From an uncultured Sphingorhabdus sp. (GTDB lineage Bacteria > Pseudomonadota > Alphaproteobacteria > Sphingomonadales > Sphingomonadaceae), in contig CANMXN010000001.1 in assembly GCA_947501885.1 (NCBI GenBank), forward strand, positions 62,001 to 126,000: a stretch of 64,000 nucleotides of DNA, given 5' to 3'. Positions 44,018 to 53,298 of the stretch are shown here, in pieces (the first letter of the stretch is position 1; each line of letters starts with the position of its first letter). The notes under the pieces are model-generated. The model saw nothing but the letters and a program-made list of their open reading frames with translations, did no database searches and had not been told where the DNA came from. A program made the position numbers and the translations under genes.

Positions 44018-44956
44018 ATGAATCGCAGAATAATCCCTTCTATTGCTACTGAGAGTAAGTTTATATTGAGGGATGGTTGGCAATTAAGAAATATTGCATG
44101 GCCACGGAAAAGTCAGAAAGATAAGGGCTTTAATGGTTCTTTGCTCTTTTTACCTGGGCGCGGTGATCATTATGAGAAATATTTAGAAACTCTCTCTCAG
44201 TTAGATAATGAGGGTATGAATGTAACAGCATATGATTGGCGCGGGCAGGGCGGTTCTGGACGCCTTTTGGACGATCCTACTATTGGGCATATTGAGGATT
44301 TTGCTATTTGGATAGCTGATCTGCAAGAAGTTTATGCTGATTGGAAGGCGAATAACCCTGGTCCATATTTTATTATGTCACACAGTATGGGTGGGCATTT
44401 GATAATGAGAGCATTAGCGGAAAAAGCCGTCGATCCTGATGGTGTGATTTTATCAGCCCCCATGTTAGGCTTAGCAGCAGACCCTATTCCATTTTTCATC
44501 CGTCATGGGGTTGTCAGGCTTTTGATAAAATTTGGTTTAGCAGAAAAACATGCATGGAAAGTAAGTGAGAAACCATTTACGCCTGAGAGTCTTAGGGCAA
44601 AAATGCTAACAAGCGATACAGAGCGTTATGAAGATGAAATGTTTTGGTGGAAAGAGCGGCCTGATGTGAAATTAGGGCCAGCAAGTTGGCGTTGGGTAGA
44701 GCAAGCTATGAAGTCTACCAGAGCGTTAGAGCAACCTGATGCAATTGAACATATTCATACACCTATCATTATATTCGCAACAACAGGCGATCAATTGGTT
44801 GATACTGCACGTATAAAAGAAGATGCGGAGCGATTGCCAAATTGTGAATTAATTTTATTCGGTGATGAGGCTGCGCATGAACTCTTGCGTGAGAGTGATG
44901 AAATACGCGATTCCTGTATGAATCATATCTATCGATTTATAGCTGAAAACCAATAA
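44018..44956 (+). CDS. Alpha/beta hydrolase, lysophospholipase/monoglyceride lipase type
   Basis: 312 residues. It has the nucleophile elbow in FIMSHSMGGHL (about 120), oxyanion region FLPGRGDHYEKYLETLSQL and the AYDWRGQGGSGR motif, with acid and histidine expected at FATTGDQLVDT (about 250) and EAAHELLRE (about 288). This is the Hydrolase_4 (lysophospholipase-like) family. It has no signal peptide, so it is cytoplasmic or peripheral. Substrate is likely a lysophospholipid or monoacylglycerol. An FAD oxidoreductase gene follows 24 bases after its stop. Confidence 0.87.
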   Translation: MNRRIIPSIATESKFILRDGWQLRNIAWPRKSQKDKGFNGSLLFLPGRGDHYEKYLETLSQLDNEGMNVTAYDWRGQGGSGRLLDDPTIGHIEDFAIWIADLQEVYADWKANNPGPYFIMSHSMGGHLIMRALAEKAVDPDGVILSAPMLGLAADPIPFFIRHGVVRLLIKFGLAEKHAWKVSEKPFTPESLRAKMLTSDTERYEDEMFWWKERPDVKLGPASWRWVEQAMKSTRALEQPDAIEHIHTPIIIFATTGDQLVDTARIKEDAERLPNCELILFGDEAAHELLRESDEIRDSCMNHIYRFIAENQ

Positions 44957-44980
44957 TATCTTCATTGTTAGCATTATCAC

Positions 44981-46093
44981 ATGAACCATTATGATATCAT
45001 TATTATAGGCGGCGGTATTGCTGGGGCTAGCCTAGCATATGAGCTGTCACCCCAAAAAAATATATTGATATTAGAACAGGAGTTTTCACCTGGTTATCAT
45101 GCAACTGGTCGCTCTGCTGCCTTTTGGTCGCAAACTTATGGTGGGCCTTATATTGAACCGCTGACAAGCGCATCTTCGACTTTTTTGAGAAATCCGCCAA
45201 TGGAATTCCATCATGAGGGTTTCCTAGGGCATCGCGGTGTTATTAATATTGCACATAAAAATCAGAAATCGCTTGTTGATAATATGCTTGATCAATTTGC
45301 GAATAATGATGTTGCACTTGAAAATGTTTCACAAGATTTTGTGTGGCAAAGGGTTCCCGATGTAAAAATTGATTGGTCATATGCGGTTTGGGAACCTGAT
45401 TGCTGCGATATAGATGCGACGGCTTTGCATAATGCTTATCTAAAGGCTGCAAAAAAGAATGGAGTGAAGTTATTATGTTCTGCGCAATATCAAGGTGCCA
45501 CACGAAAAAGTGAGACCTGGTATGTTACAACCAATAAAGGTGAGTTTAGCGGGGACATTATTATTAATGCGGCTGGTGCATGGGCGGATGATGTTGCTGT
45601 GAAGTCAAATGTTGAACCTATTGGCATTACTCCATATCGCCGAACAGTAATAGAATGTCAGATAAAGCAAGACATTCCAGAGACTATGCCTTTGATAGTT
45701 GCCTTAGATGGCAGCTTTTATTTTAAAGCCTTACCCCATAATCATATTTGGCTTAGCCCGCATGATGAAACAAAATCTGAGGCATGCGATGCAGTAGCAG
45801 AGGAAATTGATATTGCGATAGCAATCGACCGTTTACAGAATGTTGTTGGATGGGATATTGTTAAAATATTGAAAAAATGGGCTGGCCTTAGAAGTTTCTC
45901 TCAAGATAGATTACCCGTTATTGGTTTTGATAAAAAAACCGATAATTATTTTTGGTTTGTGGGCCAAGGAGGTTTTGGCATACAAACAGCACCTGCCACT
46001 GCGAAAATAGCATCTCATATGATATTGCAAAATATTTTACCGATAGAGTTCAATAATATTGCATTGGAGAGATATAAAGCAGATCGTTTCTAA
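44981..46093 (+). CDS. FAD-dependent oxidoreductase, DAO family
   Basis: 370 residues. The dinucleotide fold IIIGGGIAGASLAYELSP is at 5-22, followed by ILILEQEFSPGYHATGRSAAFWSQTYG. The C-terminal GLRSFSQDRLPVIGFDKKTDNYFWFVGQGGFGIQTAPATAKIAS is the conserved FAD-binding end of glycine/D-amino-acid oxidase relatives. It would oxidise an amine or amino acid, substrate not inferable. It is probably co-transcribed with the hydrolase. Confidence 0.88.
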   Translation: MNHYDIIIIGGGIAGASLAYELSPQKNILILEQEFSPGYHATGRSAAFWSQTYGGPYIEPLTSASSTFLRNPPMEFHHEGFLGHRGVINIAHKNQKSLVDNMLDQFANNDVALENVSQDFVWQRVPDVKIDWSYAVWEPDCCDIDATALHNAYLKAAKKNGVKLLCSAQYQGATRKSETWYVTTNKGEFSGDIIINAAGAWADDVAVKSNVEPIGITPYRRTVIECQIKQDIPETMPLIVALDGSFYFKALPHNHIWLSPHDETKSEACDAVAEEIDIAIAIDRLQNVVGWDIVKILKKWAGLRSFSQDRLPVIGFDKKTDNYFWFVGQGGFGIQTAPATAKIASHMILQNILPIEFNNIALERYKADRF

Positions 46094-46174
46094 TCTTTGG
46101 TTGAAAAAATATTAATTGACGATTTTAATCCTTACGGCATAATCAGAATTCCCAATCATGCGAAAGGATAAAAA

Positions 46175-46351
46175 ATGGCACATTATTTTGAAATTAAAAA
46201 GAATAAAGGCGGTGAATTTGTCGCTTATTTTAAATATAATAAGGAATCTATTTTTTGGACAGAAGGGTATTCCAGCAAAGCCAGTGCCAAAAATGCTATT
46301 GAGTCTATCAAGAAAAATGGCCCTGAGGCTGAGATACGCGACGAGAGTTAA
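46175..46351 (+). CDS. DUF1508 (YegP-like) small protein
   Basis: 58 residues, with a GAAAGGATAAAAA start context. MAHYFEIKKNKGGEFVAYFK, YNKESIFWTEGYSSKASAKN and AIESIKKNGPEAEIRDES is one DUF1508 repeat, including the F-W-..-EGY-SK-SA-NAI-S pattern. It is a small beta-alpha protein of unknown function, usually duplicated in E. coli YegP but single here. It is convergent with rnhA, with only 6 bases between stops. Confidence 0.9.
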   Translation: MAHYFEIKKNKGGEFVAYFKYNKESIFWTEGYSSKASAKNAIESIKKNGPEAEIRDES

Positions 46352-46357
46352 AGCGTT

Positions 46358-46810
46358 TTAATCTTCTTCTAATTCAGCCATGATGGCGATGGCGGCATCA
46401 CTAGCTAATGTGTCGGCGCGTTCGTTACCAGGGTTGCCGTCATGGCCCTTCACCCAAACCCATTCGATATCATGTTCGCCGCATGAAGCAATTAGCTCAT
46501 GCCATAGATCACTGTTACGGACAGGCTTTTTAGAGGCATTGACCCAGCCATTTCGTTTCCAACCTTCTACCCACTTCGTGATGCCATCAATGACATATTT
46601 GCTATCAGTGAATAATGTTACCTTACAAGGTTCAATTAATAGATTTAAAGCGTTAATGGCAGCCTGCATTTCCATACGATTATTGGTGGTGTCAACATCA
46701 CCGCCAGAAATCTCTTTCTTATGCTTGCCATATTGAATAACTGCACCCCAACCACCAGGGCCAGGGTTACCTTTGCAAGCGCCATCGCTGTAGATATGAA
46801 CTTCTTTCAT
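46358..46810 (-). CDS. rnhA: Ribonuclease HI
   Basis: 150 residues. The four catalytic acids are D9 ([17 protein letters not shown]), E47 ([10 protein letters not shown]), D69 ([12 protein letters not shown]) and D133 ([15 protein letters not shown]). It removes RNA from RNA-DNA hybrids during replication. It is the last gene of the ispH-thrB-rnhA unit, and its start lies 9 bases after the thrB stop. That order is common in alphaproteobacteria. Confidence 0.96.
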   Translation of the reverse strand: MKEVHIYSDGACKGNPGPGGWGAVIQYGKHKKEISGGDVDTTNNRMEMQAAINALNLLIEPCKVTLFTDSKYVIDGITKWVEGWKRNGWVNASKKPVRNSDLWHELIASCGEHDIEWVWVKGHDGNPGNERADTLASDAAIAIMAELEED

Positions 46811-46819
46811 TTGAATGTA

Positions 46820-47794
46820 TTAGCCTTTGAAATTCAATATATGGTTAATATTTGTATCGTCTTGATAAAATTCAAGTATCTGTAAGAATGTTAAAGGATT
46901 TTTTTTGGTAACCAATGCATCCGCAGGTGTGTTTATCCAATCTACAGTGCGTGATAGCGTGAAACGCAGTGCTGCCCCGCGCAACAAGGTTGAGAAATGT
47001 TTAATGCTCTCATCATTAAGAGGAAGTTTGGCATCATAAGTTTTTAATAAAGCATCGCTTATTGCTGCATCAAACATTTGATCTTTGCTGTTAAAGCACC
47101 ATGCGGCATGGGTTACTGCAATGTCATAATCCCTAATGTCAGTTGCCGCGAAATAAAAATCAATGACGCCAGTTATTGCGCTATCTCTTAGTAAAATATT
47201 ATCTGGAAATAAATCGCCATGTATAACGGATTGCGGCAGTTGATGCGGCCAATGCTTATCTAAATAAGATAATTCATCATAAATGCTTTTATACAGTCTG
47301 CTATCTATCTGCTGTATATCTTTCTCTTTGCAGCTATCAGCCATATGATGCCAATCGCTGAGCGCCATATTATTTGTGCGTGAACCTTGATAATTTTTTA
47401 ATGCGATATGCATATCGGCTAATATGCTGCCCATAGATTTGGCTATATCTACAGTTGGCTTGGCTATAGAAACACCTGATAAAAATTCTATAATGCAAGC
47501 TGGCTTATTGGCAACATTTTGCAATATAATACCCTCTTTATCTGCTATAAATCTGGGTACAGGACATCCTGATTTTTTCAGATGATCGAGCAAATCAAAG
47601 AAAAAAGGTAGGTCATCCTTATTTACGCGATTTTCGAATAGGGTTAAAATATATTTATTGTGATTGGTTTCAATAAAATAATTGCTGTTTTCAACACCCT
47701 CGGCAATACCTTTACAGCTAGTAAGCTCCCCAATATCATAACGTTTGAGAAGCGCATCTAACTCTTGTGTATCAACAATTGTATAAACAGCCAT
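46820..47794 (-). CDS. thrB: Homoserine kinase (ThrB, aminoglycoside-phosphotransferase fold)
   Basis: 324 residues. MAVYTIVDTQELDALLKRYDIGELTSCKGIAEGVENSNYFIET is the typical start. The catalytic loop is VIHGDLFPDNILLRDSAITGVIDFYFA (HGDLFPDN and the DFxxA acid). This is the APH-type homoserine kinase of alphaproteobacteria, unlike the GHMP enzyme of E. coli. It phosphorylates homoserine on the way to threonine. It is 29 bases after ispH. Confidence 0.94.
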   Translation of the reverse strand: MAVYTIVDTQELDALLKRYDIGELTSCKGIAEGVENSNYFIETNHNKYILTLFENRVNKDDLPFFFDLLDHLKKSGCPVPRFIADKEGIILQNVANKPACIIEFLSGVSIAKPTVDIAKSMGSILADMHIALKNYQGSRTNNMALSDWHHMADSCKEKDIQQIDSRLYKSIYDELSYLDKHWPHQLPQSVIHGDLFPDNILLRDSAITGVIDFYFAATDIRDYDIAVTHAAWCFNSKDQMFDAAISDALLKTYDAKLPLNDESIKHFSTLLRGAALRFTLSRTVDWINTPADALVTKKNPLTFLQILEFYQDDTNINHILNFKG

Positions 47795-47823
47795 AAATTA
47801 TGCTCTCATCGATATGAATAACA

Positions 47824-48795
47824 TTATGAGCTAACTTCCATATCGAGCAGAGGTTTTGGTAATTTAAACTCAATATCCTCTGTTGCAACGATAACTTCGT
47901 CTTCGATTATAGTATAGCGTGTTGCTAGCTTATCTATTAACTCGCGCACTAATATCTCTGGAGCAGACGCCCCAGCGGTAACGCCAATTGTTCTGACATT
48001 ATGTAACCAGTTGAAGTCTAAGTCATCGGCGCGTGCTAATAATATCGCGGATGTTCCCATTTTTTCAGCACTTTCAACTAAGCGGACAGAATTAGAACTA
48101 TTTTTTGCACCAATAACAACCATCAGATCGCACTGAGGAGCAAGTGTTTTAACCGCAAGCTGCCTATTTGATGTCGCATAGCATATATCTTCACTTTTGG
48201 GGCTTTGTATGCTGGGAAAGCGCCGTTTTAAGATGGTAATTACTTCTGCTGTATCATCGACTGATAAAGTGGTTTGTGTTAATAATGCTAATTGATCTGG
48301 GGTATCTGTTTGGAATTTTTCTGCGTCGTCGGTGGTTTCTACTAAGCTAATATGACCTTCAGGAACTTGTCCGAATGTACCGATTACTTCTGGATGGCCA
48401 TTATGACCAACAAAAATGATATGATTACCGGCTTTTGACTGTCTTTCGGCTTGGCGATGAACTTTGGAGACCAGAGGGCATGTGGCATCTAAATATTCTA
48501 ATCCTCTAGTTTCAGCCATAGCAGGTACTGATTTGGGAACGCCGTGCGCAGAAAATATTACGGGTGCGTCGTCGGGAACTTGATCTAATTCTTCGACAAA
48601 AATAGCCCCTTTGGATTTTAAATTTTCCACAACATATTTATTATGCACAATTTCGTGACGTACATATACAGGTGGTCCATATTTTTTTAATGCCAATTCC
48701 ACAATATTAATGGCTCTGTCGACACCCGCACAAAAGCCTCTGGGTGCTGCAAGAATAAGCTTTAAATCTGGTTTTTTTGTTTCTTGTTCAGTCAT
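47824..48795 (-). CDS. ispH: 4-hydroxy-3-methylbut-2-enyl diphosphate reductase
   Basis: 323 residues. The three iron-sulfur ligands are C22 in APRGFCAGVDRAI, a cysteine in LDATCPLVSKVH and one in SEDICYATSNRQ. The motifs HEIVHNKYVVENLKSKGAIFVEELDQVP and GVTAGASAPEILV are intact. It is the last step of the MEP pathway, making IPP and DMAPP, which the polyprenyl synthase near 5 kb would use. First gene of the minus-strand ispH-thrB-rnhA unit. Confidence 0.97.
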   Translation of the reverse strand: MTEQETKKPDLKLILAAPRGFCAGVDRAINIVELALKKYGPPVYVRHEIVHNKYVVENLKSKGAIFVEELDQVPDDAPVIFSAHGVPKSVPAMAETRGLEYLDATCPLVSKVHRQAERQSKAGNHIIFVGHNGHPEVIGTFGQVPEGHISLVETTDDAEKFQTDTPDQLALLTQTTLSVDDTAEVITILKRRFPSIQSPKSEDICYATSNRQLAVKTLAPQCDLMVVIGAKNSSNSVRLVESAEKMGTSAILLARADDLDFNWLHNVRTIGVTAGASAPEILVRELIDKLATRYTIIEDEVIVATEDIEFKLPKPLLDMEVSS

Positions 48796-48931
48796 CAGAA
48801 AGGCTGTTTAGATAGATTATCCATCACTGCCAAGACTTTTCCCCTGTTGCCTAGTGAGGAATGGATGGATAAGGGAGGTTATATGCTATGTAATTGCCTA
48901 GTAAATGATAGGTAAAATTGAGGAATGTCTT

Positions 48932-49579
48932 ATGAAAATGAGCAAGTTGTTTTTTTGCGTACCAATGGTTCTAGCCTTTTCGGCGTGCAGCACGGACGGT
49001 GATTTGGATATTTCTAGTGGAGTAGGGGTCAATGTAACCCGAAGTGGTTGTCCAATTGTTGCCATTCCTGATGGTACTGGCGATGTAACAATATTTGATC
49101 CAGTAAATAGCCAAGATTCGCGAGCAATTGATATAACCGCCAATATTACCAACTTACGCAGTGTTTGTAACCCTGATGGTGAGCAAATTTATAGCGAAGC
49201 TAGTTTTGAAGTTAGAGCGCGCCGTGCCAATGTTAGTGGTGCTCGATCAATAACACTTCCTTATTTCTCAACAATTTTACAAGGCGGTAATACTGTAGTT
49301 TCAAAACGCTTGGGAGAAGTAACTCTCAATTTTGCAGATGGTGAAGTTCGTACATCTGCAACAGCGAAAGCATCGGCATTTATCGATACTAATTCTGCTC
49401 GTTTACCCGAAGAGGTTGTTGAAAGACTTACTAAAAAAAGAAAAGCTGGCGATGCTGATGCGGCTTTAGATCCGCTTAGCGACCCTGCAATGAGAGCTGC
49501 GGTCCTGCGTTCAACTTTTGAACTGTTAGTTGGCTTTCAATTAACCGAAGATCAGTTGAAATATAACGCAACGCGCTAA
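48932..49579 (+). CDS. Putative lipoprotein of unknown function
   Basis: 215 residues from the ATG at 48932 (TTGAGGAATG upstream). The signal is MKMSKLFFCVPMVLAFSACS with a lipobox FSAC. The mature part is beta-rich (DVTIFDPVNSQDSRAIDITANITNLRSVC...SEASFEVRARRANVSGARSITLPYFSTILQGGNTVVSKRLGEVTLNFADGE), resembling an extended beta-sandwich. A helical basic stretch lies near 175-190. Its two mature cysteines could pair. I do not recognise the family. It is divergent from ispH and upstream of argS. Confidence 0.8.
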   Translation: MKMSKLFFCVPMVLAFSACSTDGDLDISSGVGVNVTRSGCPIVAIPDGTGDVTIFDPVNSQDSRAIDITANITNLRSVCNPDGEQIYSEASFEVRARRANVSGARSITLPYFSTILQGGNTVVSKRLGEVTLNFADGEVRTSATAKASAFIDTNSARLPEEVVERLTKKRKAGDADAALDPLSDPAMRAAVLRSTFELLVGFQLTEDQLKYNATR

Positions 49580-49691
49580 ACATAATAATATGCATTAGTT
49601 GGCTTAATATTGGGCTACTAATATTTGTGGCTTAGTTGTGATATGCTATGCTCAATATCAAGCGTGCTTTTGCTTATCATAGGAATAATCA

Positions 49692-51416
49692 GTGACAATT
49701 TTTACAAAGTTTGCAGCATATATTGACGATGTATTGGATAGTCTGGTGGATAATAATGTTTTGCCCGCCGATATTGATCGCAGAAATGTAACTATTGAAC
49801 CACCGCGAGATGCATCGCATGGTGATGTGGCGACCAATGCTGCTATGGTATTGTCAAAAGCAGCCAAAACAAATCCGCGTCAATTGGCTGAGGCTATTGC
49901 CGAACAATTGCGTAAATTCGATATTATTCAATCAGTAGAAGTTGCAGGGCCAGGGTTTTTGAATATGCGGCTTGCGTCTCAAATATGGCAAAATGAGATT
50001 GTCGATATCGCTAAATTGGGGGATGATTATGGACGTGCAAACCAAAAGAATGGACAAATAATCAATGTTGAATATGTATCAGCAAACCCTACTGGACCTC
50101 TACATATGGGTCATTGCCGCGGAGCGGTCGTTGGTGATGCACTAGCCACTATATTAGAATATGCAGGTTATGATGTAATCCGAGAATATTATATCAATGA
50201 TGCTGGGGGGCAAGTTGATACCCTCTCTCGCAGCGCCCATTTGCGCTATTTAGAAGCTTTAGGTCATGCAATAGGAGATATACCAGAGGGATTATATCCA
50301 GGGGATTATCTGATCGGTGTAGGTAAAAGATTAGCCGATAAATATGGTGATCAATATGTCAGTAAGCCCGAAGAAGATTGGTTGATATTGTTCCGTGAGG
50401 AAGCCGTGCATGATATGATGGATATGATCCGTGATGATCTTGCATTATTGGGCATCAAGCATGATGTTTTCGCGTCCGAGGCGGCATTGCATATTGATGG
50501 TAAAGCAGAGAAAGCCGAGGCTTGGTTGCGCACTAATGATTTGGTTTATGATGGTGTGCTCGAAAAGCCTAAGGGTAAGACTCTCGACGATTGGGAGCCA
50601 GTAGAGTTGCCATTATTCCGTTCGACCCAATTTGGCGATGATCAAGACCGTCCAATTAAAAAATTAGATGGGAAATGGACCTATTTTGGTGCAGATTTGG
50701 CCTATCATTATCAAAAAAGTGAAAAGGCCGATGCTCTAATTAATATTTGGGGTGCTGACCATGCTGGAACGGTGAAGCGCATCAAAGCAGCTGTTTCTGC
50801 TATGACAAAGGGTGAAACCACTTTTGATATTAAATTGGTTCAGATGGTGCATTTGCTGCGTGATGGTGAACCTGTAAAAATGTCAAAACGTTCAGGTAGT
50901 TTTATAACATTAAAAGATGTTGTTGAGGAAGTTGGTAAAGATGTTGTGCGGTTTACTATGTTAACCCGCAAAGCTGATGCGCAAATGGATTTTGACTTTG
51001 CTAAAGTGGTGGAAGCATCCAAAGATAATCCTGTATTTTATGTACAATATGCCCATGCACGTATTTGTTCTACTATAAGAAAAGCTCAAGAAGAAGGAAT
51101 ATTCCCCTCTTCTGATCGATTAGATTTGCTGGAAAAAGAGGAATATGCGCTCATACGTGAGGCCTCTAATTTCCCCCGTATGGTGGAAGCGGCTGCACGA
51201 AGCAGAGAACCACATAGGATCGCTTTTTATCTCAATGATTTATCTTCTGCACTCCATTCGCATTGGAATTTAGGTAACGATCGACCCGAAAAGCGTTTTA
51301 TATTAGCACAGGACAAAGAAAAGAGCGCTGCTAGGCTTTTCATGGCCGCACAAATAGGGCAGACACTTAAAAATGGCTTAAAGCTTATGGGGGTTGAAGC
51401 TGCAGAAACTATGTAA
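49692..51416 (+). CDS. argS: Arginyl-tRNA synthetase
   Basis: 574 residues with a GTG start after AGGAATAATCA. The N-terminal additional domain ends near 95. The HIGH-type motif is ANPTGPLHMGHCRGA and the KMSKS-type motif is PVKMSKRSGSF. The C-terminal anticodon-binding domain starts near 455 and ends at LKLMGVEAAETM. It charges tRNA-Arg. A SPOR-domain gene follows, and the argS-SPOR-nagZ-scpA-scpB-tat order is widespread in related alphaproteobacteria. Confidence 0.96.
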   Translation: MTIFTKFAAYIDDVLDSLVDNNVLPADIDRRNVTIEPPRDASHGDVATNAAMVLSKAAKTNPRQLAEAIAEQLRKFDIIQSVEVAGPGFLNMRLASQIWQNEIVDIAKLGDDYGRANQKNGQIINVEYVSANPTGPLHMGHCRGAVVGDALATILEYAGYDVIREYYINDAGGQVDTLSRSAHLRYLEALGHAIGDIPEGLYPGDYLIGVGKRLADKYGDQYVSKPEEDWLILFREEAVHDMMDMIRDDLALLGIKHDVFASEAALHIDGKAEKAEAWLRTNDLVYDGVLEKPKGKTLDDWEPVELPLFRSTQFGDDQDRPIKKLDGKWTYFGADLAYHYQKSEKADALINIWGADHAGTVKRIKAAVSAMTKGETTFDIKLVQMVHLLRDGEPVKMSKRSGSFITLKDVVEEVGKDVVRFTMLTRKADAQMDFDFAKVVEASKDNPVFYVQYAHARICSTIRKAQEEGIFPSSDRLDLLEKEEYALIREASNFPRMVEAAARSREPHRIAFYLNDLSSALHSHWNLGNDRPEKRFILAQDKEKSAARLFMAAQIGQTLKNGLKLMGVEAAETM

Positions 51417-51494
51417 TATTTATCGTAACGATTATATTAACCATTTTACTGTATTGAAACCATTTATAGCTATTTGAATTTAAGGGGACGCACT

Positions 51495-52124
51495 TTGGCT
51501 GATACGGATATTGATGGAATGGATATAGATGATCCTGATCACCTGCCGTGGTTAGAAACGGCTGATGATTATGAATATGATAATAGCCCATCTATTTTTA
51601 AAATTATTTTGTTCATATTTATAGCATTATTGGCCATTGCGGCTATTGCTGCATCTTATTATTGGTATAAAAACCGTTCTGAAGAAGGTGTTAAATCTGG
51701 TAATGGAGACCTTATAGTTGCCCAAGAAGGCGATTATAAAGTGCCGCCAGAAGACCGACAAGGTAAGGAGTTCGAAGGCGAGGGTGATGCATCTTTTGCT
51801 GTTACCGAAGGTCAAAAACAATCATCTACTATTGGTACGGGTGAAACTAATGCTCCTGTAAAAACTGATGGACCTGTAGCGGCGGGCTCTGCTGCCATAC
51901 AATTAGGTGCATTTAGTGACACTGGTAGTGCTGCTAATGCTTGGAGTAATCTCTCAAAACGTTTTGGATTCTTGTCTGATGGTCAACGTAAAATTGTTGA
52001 GGGTACTGCAGATGGCGGCCGCAAAATATACCGTTTGCAAGCAGTGACTTCAAATAAAGCGCAAGCTAATGATTTCTGTGCCAAACTCAAAGCGGCTGGA
52101 GAAAATTGTTTGATCGTAAAATAG
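51495..52124 (+). CDS. SPOR-domain membrane protein
   Basis: 209 residues from a TTG at 51495 preceded by AAGGGGACGC. An earlier TTG at 51474 lacks a ribosome site. A cytoplasmic acidic N-terminus (about 1-34) precedes a TM (about 36-58), a low-complexity periplasmic linker (about 60-135) and a C-terminal SPOR domain (about 140-205: AAIQLGAFSDTGSAANAWSNLSKRFGFLSDGQRKIVEG...YRLQAVTSNKAQANDFCAKLKAAGENCLIVK). SPOR domains bind glycan strands lacking stem peptides at the septum, so a division role is likely. The next gene, nagZ, acts on muropeptides. A TTAACCAT octamer lies at 51437-51444 upstream. Confidence 0.9.
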   Translation: MADTDIDGMDIDDPDHLPWLETADDYEYDNSPSIFKIILFIFIALLAIAAIAASYYWYKNRSEEGVKSGNGDLIVAQEGDYKVPPEDRQGKEFEGEGDASFAVTEGQKQSSTIGTGETNAPVKTDGPVAAGSAAIQLGAFSDTGSAANAWSNLSKRFGFLSDGQRKIVEGTADGGRKIYRLQAVTSNKAQANDFCAKLKAAGENCLIVK

Positions 52125-52155
52125 TAATTGATAGTATAATTCATATTTTCAGAAG

Positions 52156-52190
52156 AGGCTGCGTTACTTAAATGTTTCGCAGCCTTTTTC
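52156..52190 (+). terminator. Intrinsic terminator after the SPOR gene
   Basis: AGGCTGCG and CGCAGCCT form a perfect 8-bp stem around a 14-base loop, followed by TTTTTC. It lies 32 bases after the stop, so nagZ probably has its own promoter. Confidence 0.87.
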
Positions 52191-52288
52191 TATGTGACCA
52201 ATATATAGATGCAATCTGCTAAATTACCCTATGGCATAAAGATAATATTCATGCTTTATTGGTGCGAAATATCATAGAGGGGGCCTGT

Positions 52289-53293
52289 TTGAAGCCAGTA
52301 GTTTTTGGAATGTCGGGATTGACACTGACAACCGAGGAAAAGCAATTTTTTGGTGATGCCGATCCGGCAGGTTACATCATATTTGGTCGCAACATTGAGA
52401 ATCGTAATCAGCTTAGAGCGCTTACAGATTCGCTTCGTGACCTACATGGCCGTGATGTTCCTATTTTGATTGATCAAGAAGGTGGGCGCGTTGCACGTAT
52501 GCAAGAGCCTGAATGGCAATATTTTCCTACAGGTAATGCTTTTCATCAACTTTATCAGAAAGCGCCTATTTCTGCGATAGAAGCCATGCGCTTAAATGCG
52601 CGCGCTATTGCACATAATCTGCATGAAGTTGGCATCAATGTGAATTGTGCCCCGCTTCTTGATGTGCGCAATGAAGATACGGTAGATGCCATTGGTGATC
52701 GTGCCTTGGGATATGATCCCTTGCAGGTTGCAGCATTGGGAAAGGCTACAATAGAAGGACTGGAAAGCGGAGGCGTAGCAGCTATTATTAAGCACATCCC
52801 TGGACATGGGCGTGCGACAATTGATAGCCATATGGATTTACCGCATGTTCATGCCAGTCAGCAAGAATTAGAAATGGATATTGCGCCATTTATAAGCCTA
52901 TCGAATAGTAGCATGGCGATGACCGCGCATATAATTTATGAAGCATGGGATAAAGAGAGATGCGCGACAATGTCGTCATTCATTATAGAAGAGATTATTC
53001 GTAAAAAGATTGGTTTTGAAGGATTATTATTTTCCGATGATTTGGATATGAAGGCGCTGAAAGGTGATAAAGCGCAACGTGCTATCGATGTTGTGGCTGC
53101 GGGATGCGATATTGCGCTCAATTGTTGGGGAAGAATGCCCGAAATGGTTGAGATATGTCAGAAATTAGATGATATATCGGATGTGAGTAAAATACGTTTG
53201 GAGCGAGCTTTGAAGGCTATCCCTGCGGCAGATAATGCTGATTTTGATGCACTTACATCCAAACGTGATCAATTATTATCGGTATCGCAATAA
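52289..53293 (+). CDS. nagZ: Beta-N-acetylhexosaminidase NagZ
   Basis: 334 residues from a TTG at 52289 that follows AGAGGGGG. The reading from the earlier TTG at 52259 adds a non-conserved tail. GH3 features: ILIDQEGGRVARM, the KHIPGHGRATIDSHMDLP loop with the catalytic His/Asp pair, and the nucleophile aspartate in LLFSDDLDMKAL. It removes GlcNAc from 1,6-anhydro-muropeptides in the cytoplasm during wall recycling. scpA begins 5 bases after its stop. Confidence 0.95.
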   Translation: MKPVVFGMSGLTLTTEEKQFFGDADPAGYIIFGRNIENRNQLRALTDSLRDLHGRDVPILIDQEGGRVARMQEPEWQYFPTGNAFHQLYQKAPISAIEAMRLNARAIAHNLHEVGINVNCAPLLDVRNEDTVDAIGDRALGYDPLQVAALGKATIEGLESGGVAAIIKHIPGHGRATIDSHMDLPHVHASQQELEMDIAPFISLSNSSMAMTAHIIYEAWDKERCATMSSFIIEEIIRKKIGFEGLLFSDDLDMKALKGDKAQRAIDVVAAGCDIALNCWGRMPEMVEICQKLDDISDVSKIRLERALKAIPAADNADFDALTSKRDQLLSVSQ

Positions 53294-53298
53294 TAGCT